A DNA stretch of 64,000 bases from Streptomyces sp. AC555_RSS877 (GCF_019049245.1 NZ_JAGMUK010000060.1:1-64000); one strand, 5' to 3'; positions 35,494 to 44,460 are shown, counted from the stretch's first letter. Notes: generated from the letters alone by a model not told the origin. Program-made: numbers and translations.

Positions 35494-37020
35494 TCACGCC
35501 GCCTCCGTCCGACCCGCCGCCATCCCCGCCGCATCCAACAAGGCCGTCCCCACTATCAGATCGGCCCCACCGAACTCGGGATCGTCCAGCTCGGTCCCGT
35601 CGTCGACGGCGAACAACAGCTTCTCCTCGCCCTGCCGATACGCCGTGCCGACCGGCGGGCTGGCCGCGTGCACCGCCAACAGCGCGACGAGATAGGGCAG
35701 ATCAGGATCCTGGCGCCGCGCCTCGGCGAGCAGCCCCGAAAGCCTGCGCGGCGCATCCGCCGGCAGATCGAGCAACACCATGGCGCAGGCCAACTGCTCC
35801 TCGCTGAACCGGCTGCCGTCCGGCGTGGCGATGAGATCCGGCTCCGGCATCTCCGCACCCAGATGCTCCCGCTCCATCGGCGGCGTCAGCAGTATGTCGA
35901 CGAGGTCCCCCACCCGCACCGACACCGGCGTACGCAATCCCGTTCCGCTCGCGAAGAACGCGTCGGTGACCCGGACCGCCTGCTCCAGGGCCAGCGGCAG
36001 GACCGGCGCGAGCAGATGCCCGTACAGGTCCGTGCCCGATGTCGTCATGGGCGTGGCGAAGGCCTGCCGGTCCTGCTCGGCACGGAAGAGCGGCCCGGCC
36101 TCCAGCAGCCGGGACTGCAACTGGGTGTGCCGTCGGATGCAGTCCTTGACGATGTCCACCAGTTCGGCGGCGCGCCGCTTCTGCTCCGGGTCCTCGGACT
36201 CGTCACGCGCCTTGCGGATGTTCGTGAGGATCGCGTTCTCGTGGCGGTACCGGTCGGCGACATGGTCGAGGGCCTCGGCGATCATGTCGGGGACGGTGTT
36301 GAGCCAGTCCACCGCGCGGACGTTGCGCCGGGTCGCGTCCAGTGCTCTGCGCAGCGTCTCCGAGTACTGGACCGTGCGGTAGCGGGCCTGTTCGGCGGCC
36401 AGTTGGGCGTCGGCGAGGCGGCCCCGGCTGATCAGCACCTCCAGCTTGACCTCGGCGGCGATCTGCGCGCTGGTGACATCGGTGTCGAGGGCGCCGACGA
36501 GGACGTTGACCGCCTCGTCCGTCGTCCGGAGATACACCGAGCCGCCGGGGCCGGGCACCTCCTCGATCAGCTTGAAGTCGTAGTCACGGCGCACATACGT
36601 GCCGTCCTGCGCGAACGTGCCGTACACCGCGCGGAAGCCGCGGTCCACGCTGCCGACGTTGATCAGGTTCTCCAGGACCCAGCGGGCCACCCGCTCGTGT
36701 TCCGCGACGGGCCGCTGCGGGGCCTGGGCGGCGATGCGCGGGATGAGCCGGGCGACGATCTGGTCGTGGTCGGCGCCGGTGTCGAAGTCCATGTTCAGGG
36801 TGACCAGGTCGATGGCCGCGAGGGCCACCTCCGCCATGCCGTACACCGAGTACTCGCCGGCGAGGTTGGCCTTGCGGGCGTCGAGGTCGTGCAGCGGCGC
36901 GGTGCAGGCGAGCGCGCGCAGCCGCCGCGCCAGTCCCTCGTCGGCGGCCGGTCCCGGTGCGGGGCGCGGCCCCGCGCTGAGCTGGGGCGGAACACTGTCC
37001 GTCGATGCAGGCGAAGTCAC
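35494..37020 (-). CDS. Putative kleisin-like (MksF/JetA-like) subunit of the SMC cluster
   Basis: About 508 aa, first gene of the operon. Mostly helical. An N-terminal part holds ARRLRALACTAPLHDLDARK and a winged-helix-like segment. A long central helical region follows (TSAQIAAEVKLEVLISRGRL, then ARYRTVQYSETLRRALDATR, EQKRRAAELVDIVKDCIRRH), and a smaller C-terminal domain (GDLVDILLTPPMEREHL) ends the protein. The size and first position match MksF/JetA kleisins, though I cannot match it to DUF3375 directly. GTG 37020 (VTSPASTDSV) is the chosen start; a TTG at 37050 is in frame and no strong ribosome site decides between them. Confidence 0.58.
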   Translation of the reverse strand: MTSPASTDSVPPQLSAGPRPAPGPAADEGLARRLRALACTAPLHDLDARKANLAGEYSVYGMAEVALAAIDLVTLNMDFDTGADHDQIVARLIPRIAAQAPQRPVAEHERVARWVLENLINVGSVDRGFRAVYGTFAQDGTYVRRDYDFKLIEEVPGPGGSVYLRTTDEAVNVLVGALDTDVTSAQIAAEVKLEVLISRGRLADAQLAAEQARYRTVQYSETLRRALDATRRNVRAVDWLNTVPDMIAEALDHVADRYRHENAILTNIRKARDESEDPEQKRRAAELVDIVKDCIRRHTQLQSRLLEAGPLFRAEQDRQAFATPMTTSGTDLYGHLLAPVLPLALEQAVRVTDAFFASGTGLRTPVSVRVGDLVDILLTPPMEREHLGAEMPEPDLIATPDGSRFSEEQLACAMVLLDLPADAPRRLSGLLAEARRQDPDLPYLVALLAVHAASPPVGTAYRQGEEKLLFAVDDGTELDDPEFGGADLIVGTALLDAAGMAAGRTEAA

Positions 37021-37111
37021 GGTGCACAGACTAGGTCCTCGGTCTGACAACGACCCAAACGACGCAGATGCGACCCGGCGTCACGGTGATCACACCCTTG
37101 CGGCGGCCCAG

Positions 37112-37807
37112 CTAGCCCTCCTCGCCGACCCGCCGCCGGTACACCTCGACGATTCGCTCCAACGAGTCGGCGAGGTACACGGCGAGCAGTTTCTCGGCCT
37201 CGTCCTTGTCCCCCGCCTGCAGCGCCCGCAGGATCTGCTGGTTGCGCGCGAGGTACGGCTCGTGCAGCCGGTGCGGGTCGTCCACCACGTGGAAGGCGAG
37301 GCGCAGTTCGGCGAAGACGCTGCGCATCAGCTCGTCGGTCCGGTTGCTCGCCGCGAGCGCGACCAGCTCCCGGTGAAAGTGGATGTTGGCGGTACCGAGC
37401 ACTTTCCAGTCGCCGTCACGCGCCGCGCGCTGCCCTTCCGCCACGGCCTCCGCGAGACCGTCCAGAGCGTACGGCGGCTCACCGAGACCCCGTACGACGG
37501 CACACTCGACGAGGCCGCGGGTCCGGTAGATGTCCTCCACGTCCTCGACGGTCAGGACCCGGACGAAGACGCCCCGGTTCAACTCGTGGACGAGCAGGCG
37601 CTCGTGCGTGAGCAGCCGGAACGCCTCCCGCAGCGTGTTGCGGGAGACCCCGAGGGCGCCGCCGATGCTGTCCTCCGACAGCCGGGTCCCGGGCGGGAAG
37701 AACCCCTCGGCGATCCGGCTCCGGAGGATGTCCGCGACCCGCTCGGCCGTACTCGTGCGGCCCAGGAGGGCGCGGTCGTCGGCCAGTCCCGCCAGCTGCT
37801 CTGCCAT
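37112..37807 (-). CDS. GntR-family (FadR/FCD) transcriptional regulator
   Basis: 231 aa. The N-terminal winged helix holds STAERVADILRSRIAEGFF then GGALGVSRNTLREAFRLLTH (GntR recognition helix). The C-terminal all-helical FCD domain has the metal/ligand residues around NIHFHRELVALA and a late His segment (AFHVVDDPH). It diverges from the MFS-DUF1445-pxpABC operon and most likely regulates it in response to 5-oxoproline or a related acid. A 19-bp palindrome at 37856-37874 in the shared intergenic region is the candidate operator. Confidence 0.9.
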   Translation of the reverse strand: MAEQLAGLADDRALLGRTSTAERVADILRSRIAEGFFPPGTRLSEDSIGGALGVSRNTLREAFRLLTHERLLVHELNRGVFVRVLTVEDVEDIYRTRGLVECAVVRGLGEPPYALDGLAEAVAEGQRAARDGDWKVLGTANIHFHRELVALAASNRTDELMRSVFAELRLAFHVVDDPHRLHEPYLARNQQILRALQAGDKDEAEKLLAVYLADSLERIVEVYRRRVGEEG

Positions 37808-37855
37808 GCCCGGAATTCAATCGTAGATACAAGAACGAAACAACACGGGTATTGA

Positions 37856-37874
37856 AGGATCGTTCAACGATCCT
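37856..37874. promoter_or_regulatory. Perfect 9-bp palindrome, candidate GntR operator
   Basis: AGGATCGTT-C-AACGATCCT is a perfect inverted repeat with a single central base, in the 171-bp gap between the divergent GntR gene and the 5-oxoproline operon, about 105 bp before the MFS start. A regulator dimer site is the natural reading; direct evidence is lacking. Confidence 0.6.
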
Positions 37875-37978
37875 CTACCTTGCTACGAACGGCGCATCAC
37901 CTCTCCGCGGCGTCCAACGCCCCCGCACGGCACGGCTCAGTCCCCAAGCACCCTCCGTCCTCCTTCTGCGAGGTGCCC

Positions 37979-39280
37979 ATGAGCACGACCCCTCCACCTC
38001 AGTCCCTGACCACCGGCGCGCAGCCCTCGCCGGACGAACACCTCGACGACGAAGGGGCGTTGGGCTGGCTGCGGGCCCTCGGACCGCGCGGCCGCCGCGC
38101 CTTCGCCGGCGCGTTCGGCGGCTATGCCCTGGACTCCTACGACTACTTCACGCTGCCGCTCAGCATGGTCGCCCTGGCCGCCTACTTCGGCCTGGACAGC
38201 GGCCAGACCGGCCTGTTCACCACCGTCACGCTCGTGGTCTCCGCGGTCGGCGGCGCCCTGGCGGGCGTGCTCGCGGACCGGATCGGCCGCGTCAAGGCGC
38301 TGATGATCACGGTGATCACCTACGCGGTCTTCACCGTCGCCTGCGGTTTCGCGCCCAACTACGAGACGCTGCTGGTCTTCCGCGCCCTCCAGGGCCTCGG
38401 CTTCGGCGGCGAGTGGGCGGTCGGCGCGATCCTGGTCGCCGAGTACGCCAGTGCCAAGCACCGGGGCCGCACGCTCGGCGCGATCCAGAGCTCGTGGGCC
38501 GTCGGCTGGGCGCTCGCCGCGATCATGTACACGCTGGTGTTCTCGTTCGTCGGCGACGACTGGGCGTGGCGGATCATGTTCTGGACCGGCGCGCTGCCCG
38601 CGCTGCTGGTCATCTGGATGCGGCGCCGGGTGCAGGACGCACCGGAGGCGATCGCCGTGCGGGAACAGCGGACCGGGAAGGCCTCGTTCTCGGCGATCTT
38701 CAAGCCCGGCCTGCTGCGCACCACGTTCTTCGCGGTCCTGCTCTCCACCGGCGTCCAGGGCGGCTACTACACCCTCGCCACCTGGGTGCCGACGTACCTG
38801 AAGACCGAGCGCGGTCTCTCCGTGGTCGGCACCGGCGGCTACCTGACGTTCCTGATCTCCGGCGCCTTCCTCGGCTACCTCACCGGCGGCTACCTCACCG
38901 ACCGGCTCGGCCGCCGGCGCAACATCTGGCTGTTCGCCCTGCTCTCGGCCCTGTGCATCCTGGCGTACGCGAACATCCCGAGCGGTTCCAACACCCTGCT
39001 CCTGGTCCTCGGTTTCCCGCTCGGGTTCTGCATGTCGGCCATCTTCAGCGGCTTCGGGTCCTTCCTGAGCGAGCTGTACCCGACGGCGGTACGCGGCACG
39101 GGGCAGGGCTTCACGTACAACACCGGTCGCGCGGTGGGCGCCGTCTTCCCGACCACGGTCGGCTTCCTGGCCGACAGCTGGGGTGTGGGCGGCGCGCTGG
39201 TCTTCGGCGCGATCGGCTACGGCCTCGCCGCCCTGGCACTGCTGGGGCTGCCGGAGACGCGCGGAAAGGAGCTCGCGTGA
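37979..39280 (+). CDS. MFS transporter (sialate/metabolite:H+ symporter-like)
   Basis: 433-aa, 12-segment major facilitator protein. The loop 2-3 motif is ADRIGRVKALM and the central loop and second-half repeat are TDRLGRRRNIW. YALDSYDYFTLPLSM at TM1 is typical of the aromatic-acid/metabolite:H+ symporter group. As first gene of a translationally coupled operon with DUF1445 and pxpABC, it probably imports 5-oxoproline or a glutamate-derived acid. ATG 37979 follows GAGGT; the frame is open further upstream but without a plausible start. Confidence 0.87.
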   Translation: MSTTPPPQSLTTGAQPSPDEHLDDEGALGWLRALGPRGRRAFAGAFGGYALDSYDYFTLPLSMVALAAYFGLDSGQTGLFTTVTLVVSAVGGALAGVLADRIGRVKALMITVITYAVFTVACGFAPNYETLLVFRALQGLGFGGEWAVGAILVAEYASAKHRGRTLGAIQSSWAVGWALAAIMYTLVFSFVGDDWAWRIMFWTGALPALLVIWMRRRVQDAPEAIAVREQRTGKASFSAIFKPGLLRTTFFAVLLSTGVQGGYYTLATWVPTYLKTERGLSVVGTGGYLTFLISGAFLGYLTGGYLTDRLGRRRNIWLFALLSALCILAYANIPSGSNTLLLVLGFPLGFCMSAIFSGFGSFLSELYPTAVRGTGQGFTYNTGRAVGAVFPTTVGFLADSWGVGGALVFGAIGYGLAALALLGLPETRGKELA

Positions 39281-40143
39281 ACCGCACGGAAGACCGAGCC
39301 CTCACGGTGACGAACGACCGCCCCCTGACCCTCCTCGACGAGCACGCGCACGCGTGGCGACCGGCAGACGCCCGGATGCGCTTCCGCGCGGGGCTCGCGG
39401 GCCCCACCGCCGGGGTCGCGGCGGGCCACACCCAGGCCAACCTCATCTCGGTGCCCGCCGACTGGGCGTACGACATGCTGCTGTTCTGCCAGCGCAATCC
39501 CAAGCCCTGTCCGGTGCTGGACGTGACGGACGCCGGTTCCTGGACCACCGTCCTCGCGGACGGCGCCGACCTGCGCACCGATCTGCCGCGCTACCGGGTG
39601 TGGCAGGACGGCGAGCTGGTCGACGAGCCGACGGACGTGCGGGCGCACTGGCGCGGCGACCTGGTGTCGTTCCTGATCGGCTGCAGCTTCACCTTCGAAT
39701 GGGCGCTGTCCGAGGCGGGCGTCCCCATCCGTCACGTCGAACAGGGCCGCAACGTGCCGATGTACGTCACCACCCGCCAGTGCCGCCCGGCGGGGCGGCT
39801 GCACGGCCCCATGGTGGTGTCCCTGCGCCCGGTGCCCCCGGAGCACGTGGCGACGGCGATCCGGGAGAGCAGTCTGCTCCCGGCGGTGCACGGCAGCCCC
39901 GTGCACTGCGGTGATCCGTCGGCGCTCGGCATCGACGATCTGGGCCGCCCCGACTTCGGCGACCCGGTGGACGCCGAGCCGGACGACATCCCGGTGTTCT
40001 GGGCCTGCGGAGTGACCCCGCAGGCCGCGGTGATGGCCTCACGCCCACCGTTCGCCATCACTCACGCACCGGGACAGATGTTCCTCACCGACGCCCGCGA
40101 CGAGCAGTACCGCGTGGCTGAGCAGGAGACACTGGACACATGA
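39277..40143 (+). CDS. DUF1445 protein (D-glutamate cyclase-like putative hydro-lyase)
   Basis: 288 aa of the DUF1445 family, which includes the D-glutamate cyclase that makes 5-oxo-D-proline from D-glutamate. Conserved blocks are AGHTQANLISVPADWAYDML, FCQRNPKPCPVLDV, FLIGCSFTFEWAL and HAPGQMFLTD near the end. GTG 39277 overlaps the MFS stop and its own stop overlaps pxpA (ATGA). In this operon it would supply 5-oxoproline to PxpABC. Activity is inferred from family and context; many DUF1445 members are uncharacterised. Confidence 0.85.
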   Translation: MNRTEDRALTVTNDRPLTLLDEHAHAWRPADARMRFRAGLAGPTAGVAAGHTQANLISVPADWAYDMLLFCQRNPKPCPVLDVTDAGSWTTVLADGADLRTDLPRYRVWQDGELVDEPTDVRAHWRGDLVSFLIGCSFTFEWALSEAGVPIRHVEQGRNVPMYVTTRQCRPAGRLHGPMVVSLRPVPPEHVATAIRESSLLPAVHGSPVHCGDPSALGIDDLGRPDFGDPVDAEPDDIPVFWACGVTPQAAVMASRPPFAITHAPGQMFLTDARDEQYRVAEQETLDT

Positions 40144-40898
40144 CCTCGATCGACCTGAACGCCGACCTCGGCGAGGGCTTCGGCCGCTGGCGGCTGACCG
40201 ACGACGAGCAGTTGCTGACCGTCGTCACCAGCGCCAACGTGGCCTGCGGCTTCCACGCCGGGGACCCGGCCACCATGCGTCGGGTGTGCGAGCTGGCGGC
40301 CGCGCGCGGGGTCCGGATCGGCGCCCAGGTCTCCTACCGGGACCTGGCCGGGTTCGGGCGGCGCGCGATGGACGTGCCGCCCGACGAACTGGCGGCCGAG
40401 GTGACATACCAGATCGGCGCCCTGGAGGTCTTCGCGCGCGCGGCGGGCTCGCGGGTGTCGTACGTCAAGCCGCACGGCGCGCTCTACAACCGTGTCGTGC
40501 ACGACCAGGAGCAGGCCGGCGCGGTCGTCGCCGGCGTGCTCCTGGCGGGCGGCACGCTGCCCCTGCTGGGGCTGCCCGGCTCCCGCCTGCTGGAACTGGC
40601 CCGGGAGGCGAACCTTCCGGCCGTCACCGAGGCCTTCGCGGACCGCGCGTACACCGACGCGGGCACGCTCGTGCCACGCGGCCGGGACGGTGCCGTGCTC
40701 ACCGACCCGGAAGCGGTCGTGGAGCGCTCGCTGGGCCTGGCCCGCACCGGTACCGTCATCTCTCATTCCGGGGCACCGATCGAGGTACGCGCGCGTTCTC
40801 TGTGCCTGCACGGGGACACGCCCGGCGCGGTGGACCTGGCCCGCCGGGTCCGCGAACGGCTCGAGTCGTCCGGCGTCAAGGTGGAGGCCTTCGTATGA
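40140..40898 (+). CDS. pxpA: 5-oxoprolinase subunit A (LamB/YcsF family)
   Basis: 252 aa, full length. The family signature is at the start (IDLNADLGEGFGRW, then TSANVACGFHAGDPATM) and in the middle (VSYVKPHGALYNRVV). PxpA with PxpB and PxpC forms the prokaryotic ATP-dependent 5-oxoprolinase that opens L-5-oxoproline to glutamate. It is coupled to DUF1445 upstream and pxpB downstream by 4-nt overlaps. Confidence 0.93.
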   Translation: MTSIDLNADLGEGFGRWRLTDDEQLLTVVTSANVACGFHAGDPATMRRVCELAAARGVRIGAQVSYRDLAGFGRRAMDVPPDELAAEVTYQIGALEVFARAAGSRVSYVKPHGALYNRVVHDQEQAGAVVAGVLLAGGTLPLLGLPGSRLLELAREANLPAVTEAFADRAYTDAGTLVPRGRDGAVLTDPEAVVERSLGLARTGTVISHSGAPIEVRARSLCLHGDTPGAVDLARRVRERLESSGVKVEAFV

Positions 40899-41521
40899 AG
40901 GCCCTGCCCGTCGGTGACAACGCCCTGCTCGTCGAGGTGGCCTCGGGCGAGGAGGCCCAGGCCCTGCACGCCGAGCTGGTGCGCCGCCGCGCGGAGGGCT
41001 CGCTGACGGTCCGCGAGATCGTCCCCGCGGCCCGCACGGTCCTCCTCGACGGCCTCACCGACCCGGCCCGCCTGGCGTCCGAACTGGCCGCCGCCGAAGT
41101 CCCGCCCGAGCCCCCGCGCGCGGGGAACGTGATCGAGCTGCCGGTGCGCTACGACGGGCCCGACCTGGCCGACGTCGCCGCTCTCTGGGGCGTCCGTGAG
41201 GCGGAGGTGGCCCGTATCCACGCGAGCACCGAGTTCCGTGTCGCCTTCTGCGGGTTCGCCCCCGGCTTCGGCTACCTCGCCGGCCTGCCGTCGCGCTACG
41301 ACGTGCCGCGCCGGGCCACTCCGCGTACGGCCGTCCCGGCGGGCTCGGTGGGGCTGGCGGGCCCCTACACGGGCGTGTACCCGCGCTCGTCGCCGGGCGG
41401 CTGGCAGCTGATCGGCACCACGGACGCCGTGCTGTGGGACCACGCGCGCGTGCCGGCCGCCCTGCTGTCGCCGGGTACGCGCGTGCGCTTCGTCGCGACG
41501 GGGCCGGAGAGGACGTCATGA
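40895..41521 (+). CDS. pxpB: 5-oxoprolinase subunit B (KipI-like)
   Basis: 208 aa, AHS1/KipI family. Key segments are MKALPVGDNALLVEVASG at the start, FCGFAPGFGYLAGLP and the GSVGLAGPYTGVYPRSSPGG block in the cyclophilin-like domain. It forms the catalytic complex with PxpC. ATG 40895 overlaps the pxpA stop; its TGA overlaps the pxpC ATG. The Bacillus homologue KipI inhibits the sporulation kinase KinA, but here the pxp context points to the metabolic role. Confidence 0.92.
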   Translation: MKALPVGDNALLVEVASGEEAQALHAELVRRRAEGSLTVREIVPAARTVLLDGLTDPARLASELAAAEVPPEPPRAGNVIELPVRYDGPDLADVAALWGVREAEVARIHASTEFRVAFCGFAPGFGYLAGLPSRYDVPRRATPRTAVPAGSVGLAGPYTGVYPRSSPGGWQLIGTTDAVLWDHARVPAALLSPGTRVRFVATGPERTS

Positions 41522-42387
41522 CGGACCGCGCCCTGTCCGTCGTACGCGCCGGAGCACTCACCACCGTCCAGGACCGGGGGCGCCCGGGGCACGCGCACCT
41601 GGGTGTGCCCCGCTCCGGCGCACTGGACCAACCGGCGGCCGGCCTCGCCAACCGGCTGGTCGGCAATCGCCCCGAGGCCGCCGTTCTGGAGACCACGCTC
41701 AACGGCTGTGCGGTACGCCCGCGTTCGACGGTCACCGTGGCGGTGACGGGCGCGCCCTGCCGGGTGACCATGGACGGACGCGCGGTCGCCTGGGGCGCGC
41801 CGGTACGCGTACCCGCCGGTGCGCTCCTGGAGGTCGGAGCGGCCGTCCTCGGAGTACGCAGCTACGTGGCCGTCTCCGGCGGCGTCACCGTGGAACCGGT
41901 GCTCGGCAGCCGTTCCACGGACCTGCTGTCGAGGCTCGGCCCGCCGCCCCTCAGCGACGGCGCGGTGCTGCCGCTGGGGAGACCGGAAGAGCCCCACACG
42001 CACGTCGACGTCGGCCCGCAGCCGGCTCCCCCGGCCGAACTCGTCCTGCGCGTGACGCCGGGCCCGCGCGACGACTGGTTCACGCCGGAGGCGGTACGGG
42101 CCTTCACCACGCGCACCTTCCGGGTGTCCTCCGCGAGCAACCGCATCGGACTGCGCACGGAGGGACCCGCCCTGGAGCGGGCCCGGTCCGGCGAACTCCC
42201 CAGCGAGGGCATGGTGCTGGGGGCCGTCCAGGTCCCGCCCGACGGCAGGCCGGTGGTGTTCCTCGCCGATCATCCGACCACCGGCGGCTATCCGGTGATC
42301 GGCGTCGTCCGCACGGCCGACCTCCCGGCCGCCGCACAGGCGGTACCGGGCACGCCGGTGCGCTTCGTGGCCGTACGCCGCCGGTGA
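41518..42387 (+). CDS. pxpC: 5-oxoprolinase subunit C (KipA/AHS2-like)
   Basis: 289 aa, AHS2/KipA family, biotin-dependent-carboxylase-like fold. Recognisable segments are TTVQDRGRPGHAHLGVPRSG at the N-terminus, YVAVSGGVTVEPVLGSRSTD in the middle and ADHPTTGGYPVIGVV near the end. Last gene of the operon; it ends 4 bp from the convergent SGNH hydrolase gene with no room for a terminator hairpin between them. Confidence 0.92.
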   Translation: MTDRALSVVRAGALTTVQDRGRPGHAHLGVPRSGALDQPAAGLANRLVGNRPEAAVLETTLNGCAVRPRSTVTVAVTGAPCRVTMDGRAVAWGAPVRVPAGALLEVGAAVLGVRSYVAVSGGVTVEPVLGSRSTDLLSRLGPPPLSDGAVLPLGRPEEPHTHVDVGPQPAPPAELVLRVTPGPRDDWFTPEAVRAFTTRTFRVSSASNRIGLRTEGPALERARSGELPSEGMVLGAVQVPPDGRPVVFLADHPTTGGYPVIGVVRTADLPAAAQAVPGTPVRFVAVRRR

Positions 42388-42391
42388 ACCC

Positions 42392-43306
42392 CTAAGCGGC
42401 GTCCGGCTGCTGATCCGCCACCGACAGTGCGGCGAGCGCCGCGGACACCGCCGCGGAGGCCCGGAGATCGAGCCGGGCGCTCGTCCCGCGCGCGCGATGG
42501 CGCACCTCGTCGGCGGCGAGTGTCAGAAGCTGCGGCAGCAGGTCGGTGCACCGCCGGGCCACCCAGCCGGTGCCGGCGGTGGCCAGCCACCACAGGCTCG
42601 CCGACCGGGTGGGCGCCGGAAACTCGGGCTCGGGCGAAGGGGCGCTCCCCGTCGCGAGGCCACGCTCCGCCAGCAGCGCGTGGAAGCGCACGGCCAGCTG
42701 CCGGTGCCCCCGCTCGCCGGGGTGCAGCCGGTCCGCGCTCCACATCGCGCGGTCCATGAGCCAGGCCCCCTCACACGCATGCAGATGCACGGCCCCGTAC
42801 CGCTCAGACAGCGCGTGCACCACGGCGTTGACCGCCCGCTGCCGCCGCGCCAGCGGACGCGCCAGGGCACCCGGCAGCCCGAGCATCGCACCGGGGTCCG
42901 GCAGGCAGGCGGTGAGCAGGACCGCGCCCTGCCCGGTGAGGGCCGAGTACACCGTGTCGAGGCGCGCGGCGACGGCCCGGACGTCGAAGGTGCAGCGCAG
43001 GGTGTCGTTGACCCCGATGACGACGGACGCGAGGTCCGGCCGCACCGCCAGCCCGGCGGGCAGCTGCCTCTCCAGCACGTCACCGGTCTGCGCCCCGCTC
43101 ACCGCGAGGTTGGTGAACTCCACGGACGCGACGGACGCGACGGCCTCGTTGCAGTGCACGCCCTCCACCCGCTCCACGGATCCGGAGGACTCCGCGGCGA
43201 GCCCGCCCGCAAGCAGCGCGGCCCAGCCACGCCACTCCTCGCCGACGGGATCGCCCACACCTTCGGTCAGCGAGTCGCCGAGGGCGACGAACCGCAGCGG
43301 TCTCAT
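42392..43306 (-). CDS. SGNH/GDSL-family hydrolase
   Basis: 304 aa. The SGNH catalytic blocks are FVALGDSLTEGVGDP (Ser), TNLAVSGAQTGD (Gly), VIGVNDT (Asn) and DRLHPGERGHRQLA (Asp/His). No signal peptide, so an intracellular esterase or deacylase. The last 100 residues form an extra Ala-rich helical tail. Its ATG overlaps the stop of the upstream glycosyltransferase gene. It could act on acyl groups of the glycolipid or glycan built by the two transferases, but the substrate is unknown. Confidence 0.87.
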   Translation of the reverse strand: MRPLRFVALGDSLTEGVGDPVGEEWRGWAALLAGGLAAESSGSVERVEGVHCNEAVASVASVEFTNLAVSGAQTGDVLERQLPAGLAVRPDLASVVIGVNDTLRCTFDVRAVAARLDTVYSALTGQGAVLLTACLPDPGAMLGLPGALARPLARRQRAVNAVVHALSERYGAVHLHACEGAWLMDRAMWSADRLHPGERGHRQLAVRFHALLAERGLATGSAPSPEPEFPAPTRSASLWWLATAGTGWVARRCTDLLPQLLTLAADEVRHRARGTSARLDLRASAAVSAALAALSVADQQPDAA

Positions 43307-44460
43307 GTCACGCCTCCGGGCGCGAAGGGCTGTACGGAGGCCACCGCGTCGTGCGCGTCGAGGAACGCGGCGACCGCCGTGTCCCACCCGAAGCACTCGG
43401 CACGCGTGCGTGCGGCCTCCCGCCGCTCCTCCACGGGCCGGTCAAGAAGCATGTCCACCGCGTCCGCGAAGGCGCCCCCGTGGTCGGCCGCGACGGCCCC
43501 GGCGGAGCCGATCACCTCCGACAGTGCGGACGAGGCGCTGGCCACGACGGGCGTGCCGCATGCCATCGCCTCCAGGGCGGCCAGCCCGAACGTCTCGGCG
43601 GGCCCCGGCGCCAGGCACACGTCGGCCGACGCCTGCAGCCCGCCCAGCGACGCTCGGTCGGCGACGTGCCCGAGGAACGTCACCGGCAACGCGCGCTCCC
43701 GCGCCCGCTGTTCGAGCCGCGGCCGCAGGGGCCCGTCCCCGGCCACCACCAGCACGGCCCGCCTCCCCCGCCGTACCAGCGCCTCCAGGGCGTCCAGCGC
43801 GGTGCCGGGCCGCTTCTCCACGGACAGCCGGGAGCACATCACCAGCAGCACCTCGTCCACCCGCGCGTGCCGGGCACGCAGCCCGGGGTCGCGCAGTGCG
43901 GGGTGCCGCTGCACCAGGTCGACGCCGAGCGGCGCCCGTACGACGTTGCGCGCCCCGATCCGCACGAACTCCCGTTCGGCGAACTCCGTGGTGCACACCA
44001 CGCGCGCGTACGTGTGTGCCGTACGGACGTTGAGGGCGTCCGCGGCGCGCCGGGCGGCGCCCTCAGGCAGTCCCCAGGTGCGCAGCACGCCGTCGGCGGT
44101 CTCGTGGGAGACCATCACGGCCGGGACCCGGGCCCGCCGCGCCCACTTGCCGGTCCACCTGAGCGTCGTACGGTCGGAGACCTCCAGACGGTCGGGGGCC
44201 AGCTCCTCCAGCAGCCGCGCCACGCCCCGCTTGTCGGTGAGGACGCGGTATCCGCCCGTGCCCGGCAGCAGCGGACCGGGCAGGGTGATCACCCGCCCCT
44301 GCTCGGTCTCCCGGTCGCTCGCGCGATCACCGGCCACGATCAGCACCGGCTGGTGCCCGGCCGCCTTGTAGCCCTTGCCGAGCTCGCCCAGCGCGGTGCG
44401 CAGACCGCCCGAGGCCGGTGCGACGAAGTTGGCCAGCCGCACGATCCGCAACGAGCTCAT
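43303..44460 (-). CDS. GT4 glycosyltransferase, second gene of the operon
   Basis: 385-aa GT-B fold transferase of family GT4. The N-terminal acceptor domain starts with LRIVRLANFVAPASGGLRTA. The donor-binding region has MCSRLSVEKRPG and the EX7E motif in PAETFGLAALEAMACGTPVV. Probably a cytoplasmic or membrane-associated transferase using a GDP- or UDP-sugar. It is coupled by 4-nt overlaps to the other GT4 gene and to the SGNH gene. Confidence 0.88.
   Translation of the reverse strand: MSSLRIVRLANFVAPASGGLRTALGELGKGYKAAGHQPVLIVAGDRASDRETEQGRVITLPGPLLPGTGGYRVLTDKRGVARLLEELAPDRLEVSDRTTLRWTGKWARRARVPAVMVSHETADGVLRTWGLPEGAARRAADALNVRTAHTYARVVCTTEFAEREFVRIGARNVVRAPLGVDLVQRHPALRDPGLRARHARVDEVLLVMCSRLSVEKRPGTALDALEALVRRGRRAVLVVAGDGPLRPRLEQRARERALPVTFLGHVADRASLGGLQASADVCLAPGPAETFGLAALEAMACGTPVVASASSALSEVIGSAGAVAADHGGAFADAVDMLLDRPVEERREAARTRAECFGWDTAVAAFLDAHDAVASVQPFAPGGVT

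Noticed and set aside
40895..42387. KipI-KipA sporulation-kinase control pair
   Set aside because: They follow pxpA and DUF1445 in one coupled operon, which indicates the 5-oxoprolinase complex.
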